Assembly (NCBI GenBank): GCA_041402045.1 | Contig: JAWKSZ010000055.1 | Span: 1-56,269 of the forward strand | Direction: 5' to 3' | Source of the DNA: JAGQRJ01 sp041402045 | Lineage (GTDB): Bacteria; Planctomycetota; J058 | DNA length: 56,269 nucleotides | Shown: piece by piece, positions 26,788 to 34,250 of the stretch | Layout: each line of letters begins with the position of its first letter | How positions within the stretch are numbered: position 1 is the first letter of the stretch | Notes under the pieces: model-generated | Seen by the model: the letters and a program-made list of their open reading frames with translations, nothing else | What the model was told of the DNA's origin: nothing | Databases searched by the model: none | Translations under genes and position numbers: made by a program

Positions 26788-27726
26788 TCACTCTTGCCCC
26801 CAGGGCGGGCGTCCGCGCTCACCCAGGTGCGCGCGCTGCGCGGCGACCCAGGCGGCGTCCTCGAGCAGGGCGTGCTCGCGGTAGAAGGCCTCCAGCTCAG
26901 CGTAGCGCGCCTCGAGGTCGAACCCGAAGCAGTGCTGGAGCTTGCGCAGGCACACCGGGCAGAAGTAGAGGGGCTGACGGTCCGCCTCGTCGAGGGAGTT
27001 CGCCCCGTTCATGGAGCACTCGAAGTAGACGCAGTGCGCGAGGCCGAAGCTGTGTCCGAGCTCGTGGGTGAGCAGGTGCAGCGCCCGGCGCAGGAGCAGG
27101 GTCGGCTCGACGCCGGGGGGGTGGAAGCGTGTGAAGGAGTAGCAGCCGATCCCGCTCGAGAACCGCCCCAGCCCGAACACGAAGTTGTCGAGGGCGGGAA
27201 TGAACAGGTCGCGGTCGCAGAGCCCGGTGTAGGAGAGCGCCCCTGCTGGACGCCGCTCCGCGAGCCACTCGAGCACCTCGCTCGCGTCGTATTGACCGCG
27301 CTCGGGGCGCGCGGCGGACTCGGGCAGCGCCTGCGCCTCGGCCAGCACGCAGGCGCGGGCGAAGAAGCGCTGGGTGTAGTCGCGGCACGGCTCGAGCAGC
27401 GCCTCCGCTGGAGCGCTCAAGGGTGTGAGGGGCACGATCACGAGCTGGGCGTCGGGGGCGGCCACGAGCGGCGGCTTCGTGAGGAACGCGGCGAAGTCCT
27501 GCCCTGGCTCCGGGTGCGCCCACAGCCACTCTCCCAGGCGCGCTGGCCGCTTCTCGCGCTGCCCAAACGGGTCGTAGGTCCCCGCGGCCAGGAGCGCGGC
27601 GCGGTTGCGATCGGTGCGCGCGCGGGCGGCCGCGCCGTCGGGCCGCGGGCGGAGGCGGGTCCACGTCGCGTAGCCGACCGCCGCGAGCAGGGTCAGCAGC
27701 AAGACCGCTCGAATCCTCGTGCGCAT
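26788..27726 (-). CDS. Archaemetzincin-type zinc metalloprotease, membrane-anchored
   Basis: 312 residues, ATG at 27726 after GAGGAGGA. An N-terminal hydrophobic segment (AVLLLTLLAAVGYATW) acts as signal or anchor. The catalytic signature is complete: HELGHSFGLAH at 221-231, then C232, C237, SMN (M239) and CPVC at 256-259. This is the archaemetzincin pattern HExxHxxGxxHC-x4-CxM-x16-17-CxxC, with three zinc-binding His, the Met-turn and a four-Cys structural zinc site. Archaemetzincins are small and usually cytoplasmic; this one is longer at the N-terminus and appears exported. It sits 63 bases downstream of the giant repeat gene start on the same strand but has its own site, so it could be upstream-transcribed independently. 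The substrate is unknown. Confidence 0.88.
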   Translation of the reverse strand: MRTRIRAVLLLTLLAAVGYATWTRLRPRPDGAAARARTDRNRAALLAAGTYDPFGQREKRPARLGEWLWAHPEPGQDFAAFLTKPPLVAAPDAQLVIVPLTPLSAPAEALLEPCRDYTQRFFARACVLAEAQALPESAARPERGQYDASEVLEWLAERRPAGALSYTGLCDRDLFIPALDNFVFGLGRFSSGIGCYSFTRFHPPGVEPTLLLRRALHLLTHELGHSFGLAHCVYFECSMNGANSLDEADRQPLYFCPVCLRKLQHCFGFDLEARYAELEAFYREHALLEDAAWVAAQRAHLGERGRPPWGQE

Positions 27727-27827
27727 GCGCCTCGTCCTCCTCGCGCAGGGTGACAGGCCCGTGGCCGCGCGACCAGCACGTCGCGCAGCGACCGCGGGTC
27801 CTGTAGCGTCACCTGAGAGAGGACCCC

Positions 27828-28406
27828 ATGCTCCGCGTCGCCTGCTTGCTCCTGCTCCTGACGACCTCCGCCCTGCGCGCCGACGTGGCGCCCGACCCTG
27901 GCCGCAAGTGGAACTCGACCGAGTACGTGTTCCAGGGCCTCGACGCCTGCCCCGAGTGGCGCTTCGTGCTGCTCGAGTGCTCGGGCCCCGGCGAGCCGAG
28001 CGGGGTCTTGATCGAGGAGGGCGTCGCCGTGCCGCCCCTGAACTCGAAGGGGTGGTTCCGCCCGGTGCTCGTCGCGCTCCAGGAGGCGCCGGATCCGGGG
28101 GCCCTCGGGGAGCTCGCCCAGCGCGTGGACGAGCTCCCCCGCGCCACGGACCTGGACTCGGGGCCCGGAGAGATCTCGGCCTGGAGCGCGGTCACCCGCA
28201 CCCGGGTCACGTATCGGGTCCTCGGGGTCGCGCCGCCCGGGATCGAGCTCCGCCGAGAGGCGTCGGTCGGCCTGGACGCGGAGGGGCGCCCCGCCGAGTA
28301 CGAGCCCACGAGTCCGGTGCTGCTGGGGGTCCTGGGCGCGGTCGGGCTCGCGCTCCTGGGGTCGACCGTGGCGCTGCTGCGCAGGCGCCGGAGCGGCTCC
28401 GAGTAG
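27828..28406 (+). CDS. Secreted, C-terminally anchored hypothetical protein
   Basis: 192 residues; the ATG at 27828 follows GAGAGGA. Signal peptide (LRVACLLLLLTTSALRA), an extracytoplasmic domain of about 130 residues with two cysteines (CPEWRF, LLECSG) that could form a disulfide, then one transmembrane helix (LLGVLGAVGLALLGSTVALL) and an RRRR stop-transfer tail. This is the layout of a small single-pass membrane protein. No domain recognised. It is divergent from the archaemetzincin gene (about 100 bases between) and converges on the DUF1704 gene with only 4 bases between stops. Confidence 0.75.
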   Translation: MLRVACLLLLLTTSALRADVAPDPGRKWNSTEYVFQGLDACPEWRFVLLECSGPGEPSGVLIEEGVAVPPLNSKGWFRPVLVALQEAPDPGALGELAQRVDELPRATDLDSGPGEISAWSAVTRTRVTYRVLGVAPPGIELRREASVGLDAEGRPAEYEPTSPVLLGVLGAVGLALLGSTVALLRRRRSGSE

Positions 28407-28410
28407 CTCG

Positions 28411-29679
28411 CTACCGCGTCCGGCGCTGGTAGCGCTGGGTCGTGAAGTTCGAGAGCTCGACCCCGGCCAGCGGGCCGTGGGTCAGGTCGTAGAACGCGAG
28501 GTACGCCGCGAGGTTGTGCTCGCGGGTCACCCACTTGGGGGCGAAGCGCGGCGGGGCGATCCAGCCGGACTCCAGCCAGGGCTCGAGGGCCTCGACGTCG
28601 CCCCAGGTCAACCGCCCGCTGAACAGGAAGCGCGGGTAGTCGACCTTGCGCGCGGTGAGCGCCGCCTGCAGCCAGTGGTGGGTCTCGAGCAGCCCGCGCA
28701 GGTAGACGGTGTCCTTGGTGAAGGCCACCCCGCCCCGGGGGTCGCCGCCGCGGAACACGCGCTGGGTCGAGCTGAAGCTCTCGCCCTCGGTCTGCCCCGC
28801 GCCGTGAAAGAACTCGAACACCTGCACGAAGTCGGCGCCCTTGAGCGCCATGTCCACCGCGACGATCCGCAGCGCGATCCGGCGCAGGCGCGCGAGGTCG
28901 ATGCTCGTGGTGATCAGCTCGGAGAAGGTGGCCAGGCCCTCCTGGGTGGCCGTGGTCCGCGGCGCCCCCAGGCCGAGCGCGCGCAGGTGCGGCTGGCTGC
29001 GCCCGTTGATCAGGGTCGCCGCGTGCACGAAGCCTTCGTGGTGCACGAGCTGCTCGACGTCGTTCTCGCTGTAGACCGCCCCCGCGCGCAGGCGCACGCG
29101 CTCGGCGCCGGCGGCGGCCTTGGCCGCGAGGTCCGGGTCGATCGCGATCTCGACCTTGTGCTCGCCGAAGAAGGGCTCGAAGGCCGCGCGCATGCGCACG
29201 GCGACCTCCTCCGCGCTGAGGCAGTAGTCGCTCTCGCGGTCGGCGCACGCCGCGGCGAGCTCCTCGGTCGCCTCGCAGAAGTGCTCGGCGGCCTCGAGGC
29301 TCGTGAGCCCGCCGGGGACCACCGGGTCGCTGGGCCGCCCGTAGATCCGCTGCGAGAGCTCGCTGAAGGCCGGGGTCCCCGCGACCTGGAGCATGCGCAC
29401 CGACTCCAGGTAGCTGTCCGCGGTGCGCGCGATGAACTCGGCCATGGGGTGCTCGGCGCTCGGGCGCGCGAGGGCGCTGAGCTCGGCGACGTGGGCGTCG
29501 AGGTCCTGGGTGACCGGCGGCACCTCGGGTAACACGGGGCGCCCGGCGCGCCAGCCGCTGAGGAAGCGCTCCTTGAGCGCGACGGGCCAGGCCAGCTGCT
29601 TGAGGACCTTCACGTCCTTGGCCGCGGCGACCAGCCGCGCGTCGAGCTCGGCCAACCCGGGCGGCGGCGGATCCGTCAT
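28411..29679 (-). CDS. DUF1704 / QEGLA-motif metallopeptidase-like protein
   Basis: 422 residues; ATG at 29679 with GGAG close upstream. The N-terminal helical part is typical of the family. The zinc site is HHEGFVH (213-219, an HExxxH motif), and QEGLA (246-250) supplies the third-ligand region. Downstream segments (TVYLRGLLETHHWLQAALTARK) also match. This family is annotated in bacteria as flavohaemoglobin expression-modulating QEGLA protein and is homologous to the eukaryotic tubulin tyrosine carboxypeptidase MATCAP. By analogy it may remove a C-terminal residue from a protein; the bacterial substrate is unknown. Cytoplasmic. Confidence 0.9.
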   Translation of the reverse strand: MTDPPPPGLAELDARLVAAAKDVKVLKQLAWPVALKERFLSGWRAGRPVLPEVPPVTQDLDAHVAELSALARPSAEHPMAEFIARTADSYLESVRMLQVAGTPAFSELSQRIYGRPSDPVVPGGLTSLEAAEHFCEATEELAAACADRESDYCLSAEEVAVRMRAAFEPFFGEHKVEIAIDPDLAAKAAAGAERVRLRAGAVYSENDVEQLVHHEGFVHAATLINGRSQPHLRALGLGAPRTTATQEGLATFSELITTSIDLARLRRIALRIVAVDMALKGADFVQVFEFFHGAGQTEGESFSSTQRVFRGGDPRGGVAFTKDTVYLRGLLETHHWLQAALTARKVDYPRFLFSGRLTWGDVEALEPWLESGWIAPPRFAPKWVTREHNLAAYLAFYDLTHGPLAGVELSNFTTQRYQRRTR

Positions 29680-29734
29680 GCGCGCTCCTCGAGCATGCGC
29701 GGAGTGTAGCCGTGGCGCGTAGGAGAGGCTCGCC

Positions 29735-30526
29735 TCAGCGCGCGACGAGCTGGACCCGGAGCTCGCCCCGGCGCAGGTCGGCGCTCAGGAGCGAGACCGT
29801 GACCTCGACGGCGCCCGGGCCCGCAGGGTAGAGCGCGTAGCCCTCGGCGGTCGAGAGCACGCTCGCGTCCTGGGTGCAGGCGAAGTGCAGCGCCGCGGGG
29901 GCGGGGGCGGCGGGGTCGAGCACGAGGGCGAAGCGCACGGGGCCCCCCGGCGCCGCCTCGAGCTCCTCGACCCCGAGGGCCCGGGGCAGGACCACGAGCT
30001 CGGGGTCCGCGGCCGGCGCGGTCTCGCGCAGCGCGGCGTCGAGGGCGGGGAGCAAGGGGGTCACGTGGACCCCCGCCTCCAGCGCGCGCAGGGTGAACCC
30101 CAGGTTGCCCCAGGTCCCGAGCACGAGGTCGGGCTTGGCCCCGGGGGTCGCGAAGGCCAGGTCGCCCAGGCCCTGGCGCGGGGCGAGGGTCGCCTGCACC
30201 ACGCCCAGGCCCTCGAGCAGCCCCTGGCGCGCGGCGCGCGGCGTGTCGTAGCGCCGCAGCACGAGCTGGACCCGCGCCGCGCCGCCGGCGGGGCCGTAGG
30301 AGGCGCGAGCCTCGGCGCGCCGCGCGTCGCGCTCGAGGGCGAGCTGGGTCCAGCCGGCGAACTCGACGGTGGCGGGGTCGAGCCCCAGCCGGGCGGGCGC
30401 CGAGGCGGGCCAGCCGGCCACGCCGTAGCGCTCCTCGAGCCGGGCGGCACGGGGGTCCTGGGCCAAGGCGGGCGAGGCCGCCAGAGCGGTGGAGGCGAGG
30501 ACGAAGGCGACGAGGCGCAGGCGCAT
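29735..30526 (-). CDS. Secreted hypothetical protein
   Basis: 263 residues from the ATG at 30526, preceded by AGAGGT. The frame extends 11 codons upstream, but that part lies in the previous gene's end. Signal peptide with AASPALAQ cleavage. The mature part is beta-rich with a helical middle (ALEAGVHVTPLLPALDAALRE) and a C-terminal region ending in strand pairs (GAVEVTVSLLSADLRRGELRVQLVAR) that could form an Ig-like fold. No family recognised. It follows the transglutaminase-like gene by 10 bases and is probably co-transcribed with it. Confidence 0.75.
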   Translation of the reverse strand: MRLRLVAFVLASTALAASPALAQDPRAARLEERYGVAGWPASAPARLGLDPATVEFAGWTQLALERDARRAEARASYGPAGGAARVQLVLRRYDTPRAARQGLLEGLGVVQATLAPRQGLGDLAFATPGAKPDLVLGTWGNLGFTLRALEAGVHVTPLLPALDAALRETAPAADPELVVLPRALGVEELEAAPGGPVRFALVLDPAAPAPAALHFACTQDASVLSTAEGYALYPAGPGAVEVTVSLLSADLRRGELRVQLVAR

Positions 30527-30536
30527 GGGACCTCTC

Positions 30537-32096
30537 CTACCGCGGGCTCGCGCGGCCAAACAGCTGCGCGCCGAACCAGTCGTAGCTGAGCTGCCGGCGG
30601 TAGTCCGCCTCGGGCATGGCGATCGGGAGCCGCTCGCGGAAGGGCGCGACCCAGGGGCTGGCGTCGTCGTCGACGCTCAGGCAGGCGTCGTGGATCGTGA
30701 CGCCGCGGTCGAAGGTCGCCACCGCGTGGTAGCTGAAGGCGTGCATTCCGTAGAACAGGTCCCGGGCGAAGCCCGGCGCGCCCAGCCCGCGCAGGAAGTA
30801 GAGCCGGAAGTCCCAGCCCATGATCTCGATCTGCCCCCGGGCGCCGAGCTGCGCCGCGAGCTGCGTCACGAGGCTGGCGCAGTCGAGGCAGTTCACCCGC
30901 CGCCCGTTCTGGCGGTCGGCGAGGAACGCGCTGAGGTCGAGCTCGGGGGAGGCCAGGTCCGGCCCGCCGGTGTAGGCCGGGGCGCCCTGGGTCGCCTCGT
31001 AGCTCAAGCCGAGCCCGCCGTTGATCCCGCGCACGATCCGCGCCAGGGCCTCGGCCTCGCGCTGGGTGTCGTCGCGGAGCCAGGTCGAGACCAGGTCCAG
31101 GGCCGCGACCCAGGGGCGACCCCCGGGCACGTCCTGGCCCGAGGGGCGCTCGAGCACGGTGTAGAGCAGGTGCTCGCTGAGTTGCCCGCCCGGGATCAGG
31201 CGCCAGCTCCCGTCGTCCTCGCGGTAGGCGAAGCGCAGGGGCACCCGCAGCAGCCACTTGCCCAGCCAAGGCCCCAGGGGCTGGAGGTCGAGGGTCACCC
31301 GGTCGCCCGGGCGCAGCTCGCCGCTCATGGTGTCCGCGCCAGGGCCGCCCTCGACCACGATCCGCAGCGGGCGCCCGGCGATCGGGTAGTTCGCGCTGCG
31401 CTCGCGCCCGCCGACGGCCGCGGTCTGCCCCAGGGTCACGCGGACCTGGGGGGTGGTCCCCACGCGATACGCGACCGGGAGGCTGCGGCCGCGCTCGACC
31501 AGGGCGCCGCTGCTCGTGCGCGGCGGGCCGTTCACGTCGGTCCAGTATGCGGGCAGGTCGAGGGGGGTCCCGTCGGGGAGGTCGAGGCAGCCCGCGGAGA
31601 CCCGCGAGCGCGGCAGGGTCCACGCCGGCCCCGCGTTGTCGACCGGGAACGCGCTCCCGCTCCAGGCCTCGGCGCGGTGGTAGGTCAGGGGCACGCGCCC
31701 GCTGCCCTCGAACTCGATCGCGCGCACGCCGAGGCGCACCACGTGCAGGGTCAGCGTGCGGCTGGAGCCGGCGCCCTGGAAGCGCAGGGTGTAGTCGCCG
31801 GGGGCGACGAAGCGCCCGCTGGCGTCGCGGCCGTCCCAGCGGTCGCGGTAGCTGCGGCCCCGGCTGCGGGTGGCGTCCACCAGCTCGCGCACGGTCTGGC
31901 CCTGTCCGTCGAGCACGCTCAGCTCGGCGCGGTAGCTGCCGGTCCCCGCGCGCTCCGTCTCGCAGGCGAGCTCCGCGCCGGCGAGCTTGGGGTCGAACAC
32001 CCGCGAGCTCACCTCGAGGCGGGCCGTCGCTTGGGCCCACCCGCGAGGGGCGAGGAGGCCCAGGCCCAGGAGCAGGACGCTCACAGCTACGCGCAT
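30537..32096 (-). CDS. Secreted FlgD-Ig / transglutaminase-like protein
   Basis: 519 residues from the ATG at 32096, which starts a signal peptide (RVAVSVLLLGLGLLAPRGWA). Residues about 50-120 match the FlgD-type Ig-like domain: WDGRDASGRFVAPGDYTLRF. A beta-rich middle follows. The C-terminal third has a papain/transglutaminase-like set: Cys in VNCLDCASLVTQLAAQLG, His in AFSYHAVATF and Asp in TIHDACLSVDDD. The spacing fits a cysteine protease or transglutaminase-like fold, though the family cannot be named. The secreted 263-residue protein follows 10 bases downstream, suggesting one operon whose products act together outside the cytoplasm. Confidence 0.75.
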   Translation of the reverse strand: MRVAVSVLLLGLGLLAPRGWAQATARLEVSSRVFDPKLAGAELACETERAGTGSYRAELSVLDGQGQTVRELVDATRSRGRSYRDRWDGRDASGRFVAPGDYTLRFQGAGSSRTLTLHVVRLGVRAIEFEGSGRVPLTYHRAEAWSGSAFPVDNAGPAWTLPRSRVSAGCLDLPDGTPLDLPAYWTDVNGPPRTSSGALVERGRSLPVAYRVGTTPQVRVTLGQTAAVGGRERSANYPIAGRPLRIVVEGGPGADTMSGELRPGDRVTLDLQPLGPWLGKWLLRVPLRFAYREDDGSWRLIPGGQLSEHLLYTVLERPSGQDVPGGRPWVAALDLVSTWLRDDTQREAEALARIVRGINGGLGLSYEATQGAPAYTGGPDLASPELDLSAFLADRQNGRRVNCLDCASLVTQLAAQLGARGQIEIMGWDFRLYFLRGLGAPGFARDLFYGMHAFSYHAVATFDRGVTIHDACLSVDDDASPWVAPFRERLPIAMPEADYRRQLSYDWFGAQLFGRASPR

Positions 32097-32240
32097 ACGG
32101 TCTCTCTCCGCTAGGGTTACGCATGCTAGGGCAGGCCCCGCTGGGTCCCGAGCGGGAAAGCCCTGAATTACACTCGTGTGACGGTGTGCCCCCCGCGCCC
32201 CCCTTGGGGCTACCCTGGCTGCAACGACTGAGGATTGCCT

Positions 32241-32681
32241 GTGACCGACGCCCTCGCCTGGTCCGTCGCGCGTCCGTTCACCCTGCCCTGGAGCGTGGGG
32301 CCGGACGATATCGACGACCTGAACCACGTCTCCAACGTGCGCTTCCTGCACTGGATGAACCTCGCCGCCAAGGCGCACAGCGAGGCCCTGGGCTATGACG
32401 TGGCCCGCTACCGCGACGAGGGCGGGGTGTTCGTGGTCCGCCGCCACGAGATCGAATACCTCGAGCCCGCCTTCGCCGGCGAGGAGCTCGTCGTCGGAAC
32501 CTGGCCCTCCGGGCTGCGGCGCAGCACCGCGGAGCGGCGCCACGAGATCCGGCGCCGATCCGACGGCAAGCTCCTCGCCCAGGGCCTGAACCTGTGGGTG
32601 TTCGTGGACTTCGAGAGCGGCAGGCCGAAGCGCGTGCCTCCGGCGGTGGCCGAGACCTTCGACCCGGGGAGGTTCACGTGA
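32241..32681 (+). CDS. Acyl-CoA thioesterase, hotdog fold (4HBT)
   Basis: 146 residues from the GTG at 32241, chosen for the GAGGA six bases upstream; a TTG six bases earlier is possible. The 4HBT pattern is clear: VGPDDIDDLNHVSNVRFLHWMNLAA, with Asp and His placed as in YbgC-like thioesterases, then HEIEYLEPAFAGEELVVGTW. It should hydrolyse acyl-CoA or acyl-carrier thioesters; chain length cannot be told. Its TGA overlaps the GTG of the hybrid kinase by four bases, so the two are translated together, which is an unusual pairing. Confidence 0.85.
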   Translation: MTDALAWSVARPFTLPWSVGPDDIDDLNHVSNVRFLHWMNLAAKAHSEALGYDVARYRDEGGVFVVRRHEIEYLEPAFAGEELVVGTWPSGLRRSTAERRHEIRRRSDGKLLAQGLNLWVFVDFESGRPKRVPPAVAETFDPGRFT

Positions 32682-34243
32682 GCCCCGTCGACGAGCGCGA
32701 GGTCTTCGACAGCGGCCCGGTGGTCCTGTTCAAGTGGCGCAACGCCGCGGGCTGGCCCGTCGACTACGCGTCGCGCAACGTGCAGGACGTCCTCGGCTAT
32801 TCCCGAGACGACTTCCTCCAGGGCCGGGTGGCCTACAGCCAGTTGATCCACGCCGCCGACCTGGGTCGCGTGACCCACGAGGTCCAGCGCGCGTGCGAGG
32901 GCGACGCCAAGGACTTCACCCACGAACCCTATCGCGTGTGCCGCGCCGACGGCCGGGTGATCTGGCTCTACGACCACACCCACCTCGTGCGGGACGAGGC
33001 CGGCGCGATCACGCACTTCCATGGCTACGTGATCGACTGCACGTCCCACGTGGCGGCGCAGGAGAAGAACTTTCAGCTGGAACAGCAGCTCCTGCACGCG
33101 CAGAAGCTGGAGAGCCTGGGGGTCCTGGCCGGGGGGCTGGCCCACGACTTCAACAACGTGCTCACCGGGATCATGGGTCACACCAGCGTGGCCCGCCAAG
33201 AGCTCAGCTCCGAGCACGCGCTGCGCGTTCCCTTGGCGCGGATCGACGCCCTGGCCCAGCAGGCGGCCGACCTCTGCGCGCAGCTCCTGGCCTACTCGGG
33301 GCGCGGCCAGTTCGTGGTCCACCCCCTGGACCTGCGCCGGGTGGTGCGCGACGTGAAGGGCATGCTCCGGGTCGCGGTCAGCAAGAAGGCGACCTTCGAG
33401 CTCGACATTCCCGAGGCGCTGCCCCCGGTGCTCGGCGATCGCGCGCAGCTCCAGCAGATCGTGATGAACCTGGTCGGCAACGCCTCGGACGCCCTCGGGC
33501 AGGGAGGGGGCACGATCCGCCTGAGCCTCGCAGCGGACGAGCTCGACGGCGGCGACGCCCTGTTCCCGGGCACCGGCGAGCTCGAGCCTGGGCGTTACGT
33601 GCGCCTCACGGTGGCGGACACCGGCTGCGGCATGAGCCCCGAGGCTCAGGAGCGGCTGTTCGATCCGTTCTTCACCACCAAGGTCACCGGCCGCGGGCTG
33701 GGCCTGGCGGCGGTGCTGGGGATCCTGCGCGGGCACGGCGGCGGGATCCGACTCAAGAGCCGCGAGGGCGCGGGCTCGCGCTTCGACCTGTTCTTCCCCG
33801 TGTGTGAGGGCGAGGTCGAAGACGAGCCCGAGACCGCCGAGGACAGCGACCTGAGCGAGGTCCCCTCAGGGGTGGCGCTGCTCGTCGACGACGAACCAGT
33901 GGTGCGGCGCACCGGGCGGCTGCTGCTCACCAGCCTGGGCTTCGACGTCGAGCTCGCCGTCGACGGCCTGGAGGCGGTGGAGAAGGTGCGCGCCCACGGC
34001 GAGCGCTACGCCTTCGTGCTGCTCGACATGACCATGCCCAAGCTCGGCGGCCGCGAGACCCTGCGCGAGCTGCGGGCCCTCGAGCCGCGGCTCCCGGTGA
34101 TCCTCTCCAGCGGGTTCAGCCGCGACGAGGCGATCCAGTCCGAGGACGACCGCGGCGCGCTGGAGTTCCTGCAGAAGCCCTACCGCGTCGAGCAGCTCGC
34201 GGCCACGATCCAGCGCCTGTTCGCCAACGCCCGGGTGGACTGA
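32678..34243 (+). CDS. Hybrid histidine kinase (PAS, HisKA, HATPase, receiver)
   Basis: 521 residues. The GTG at 32678 overlaps the thioesterase stop, with GGGGAGG upstream. PAS domain about 20-125 (ASRNVQDVLGYSRDDF, YRVCRADGRVIWLYDH). HisKA with His156 in GLAHDFNNVLTGI. HATPase_c with NLVGNASDAL (N box), DTGCGM and GRGLGLAAVLGI (G2). C-terminal receiver over the last about 120 residues with VDDEP and phosphoacceptor Asp in FVLLDMTMP and Lys in LQKPYR. No membrane segment, so the signal is cytoplasmic, read by PAS. There is no output domain, so a separate partner is expected. All catalytic residues are present. Confidence 0.93.
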   Translation: MSPVDEREVFDSGPVVLFKWRNAAGWPVDYASRNVQDVLGYSRDDFLQGRVAYSQLIHAADLGRVTHEVQRACEGDAKDFTHEPYRVCRADGRVIWLYDHTHLVRDEAGAITHFHGYVIDCTSHVAAQEKNFQLEQQLLHAQKLESLGVLAGGLAHDFNNVLTGIMGHTSVARQELSSEHALRVPLARIDALAQQAADLCAQLLAYSGRGQFVVHPLDLRRVVRDVKGMLRVAVSKKATFELDIPEALPPVLGDRAQLQQIVMNLVGNASDALGQGGGTIRLSLAADELDGGDALFPGTGELEPGRYVRLTVADTGCGMSPEAQERLFDPFFTTKVTGRGLGLAAVLGILRGHGGGIRLKSREGAGSRFDLFFPVCEGEVEDEPETAEDSDLSEVPSGVALLVDDEPVVRRTGRLLLTSLGFDVELAVDGLEAVEKVRAHGERYAFVLLDMTMPKLGGRETLRELRALEPRLPVILSSGFSRDEAIQSEDDRGALEFLQKPYRVEQLAATIQRLFANARVD

Positions 34244-34250
34244 AGCGCCC

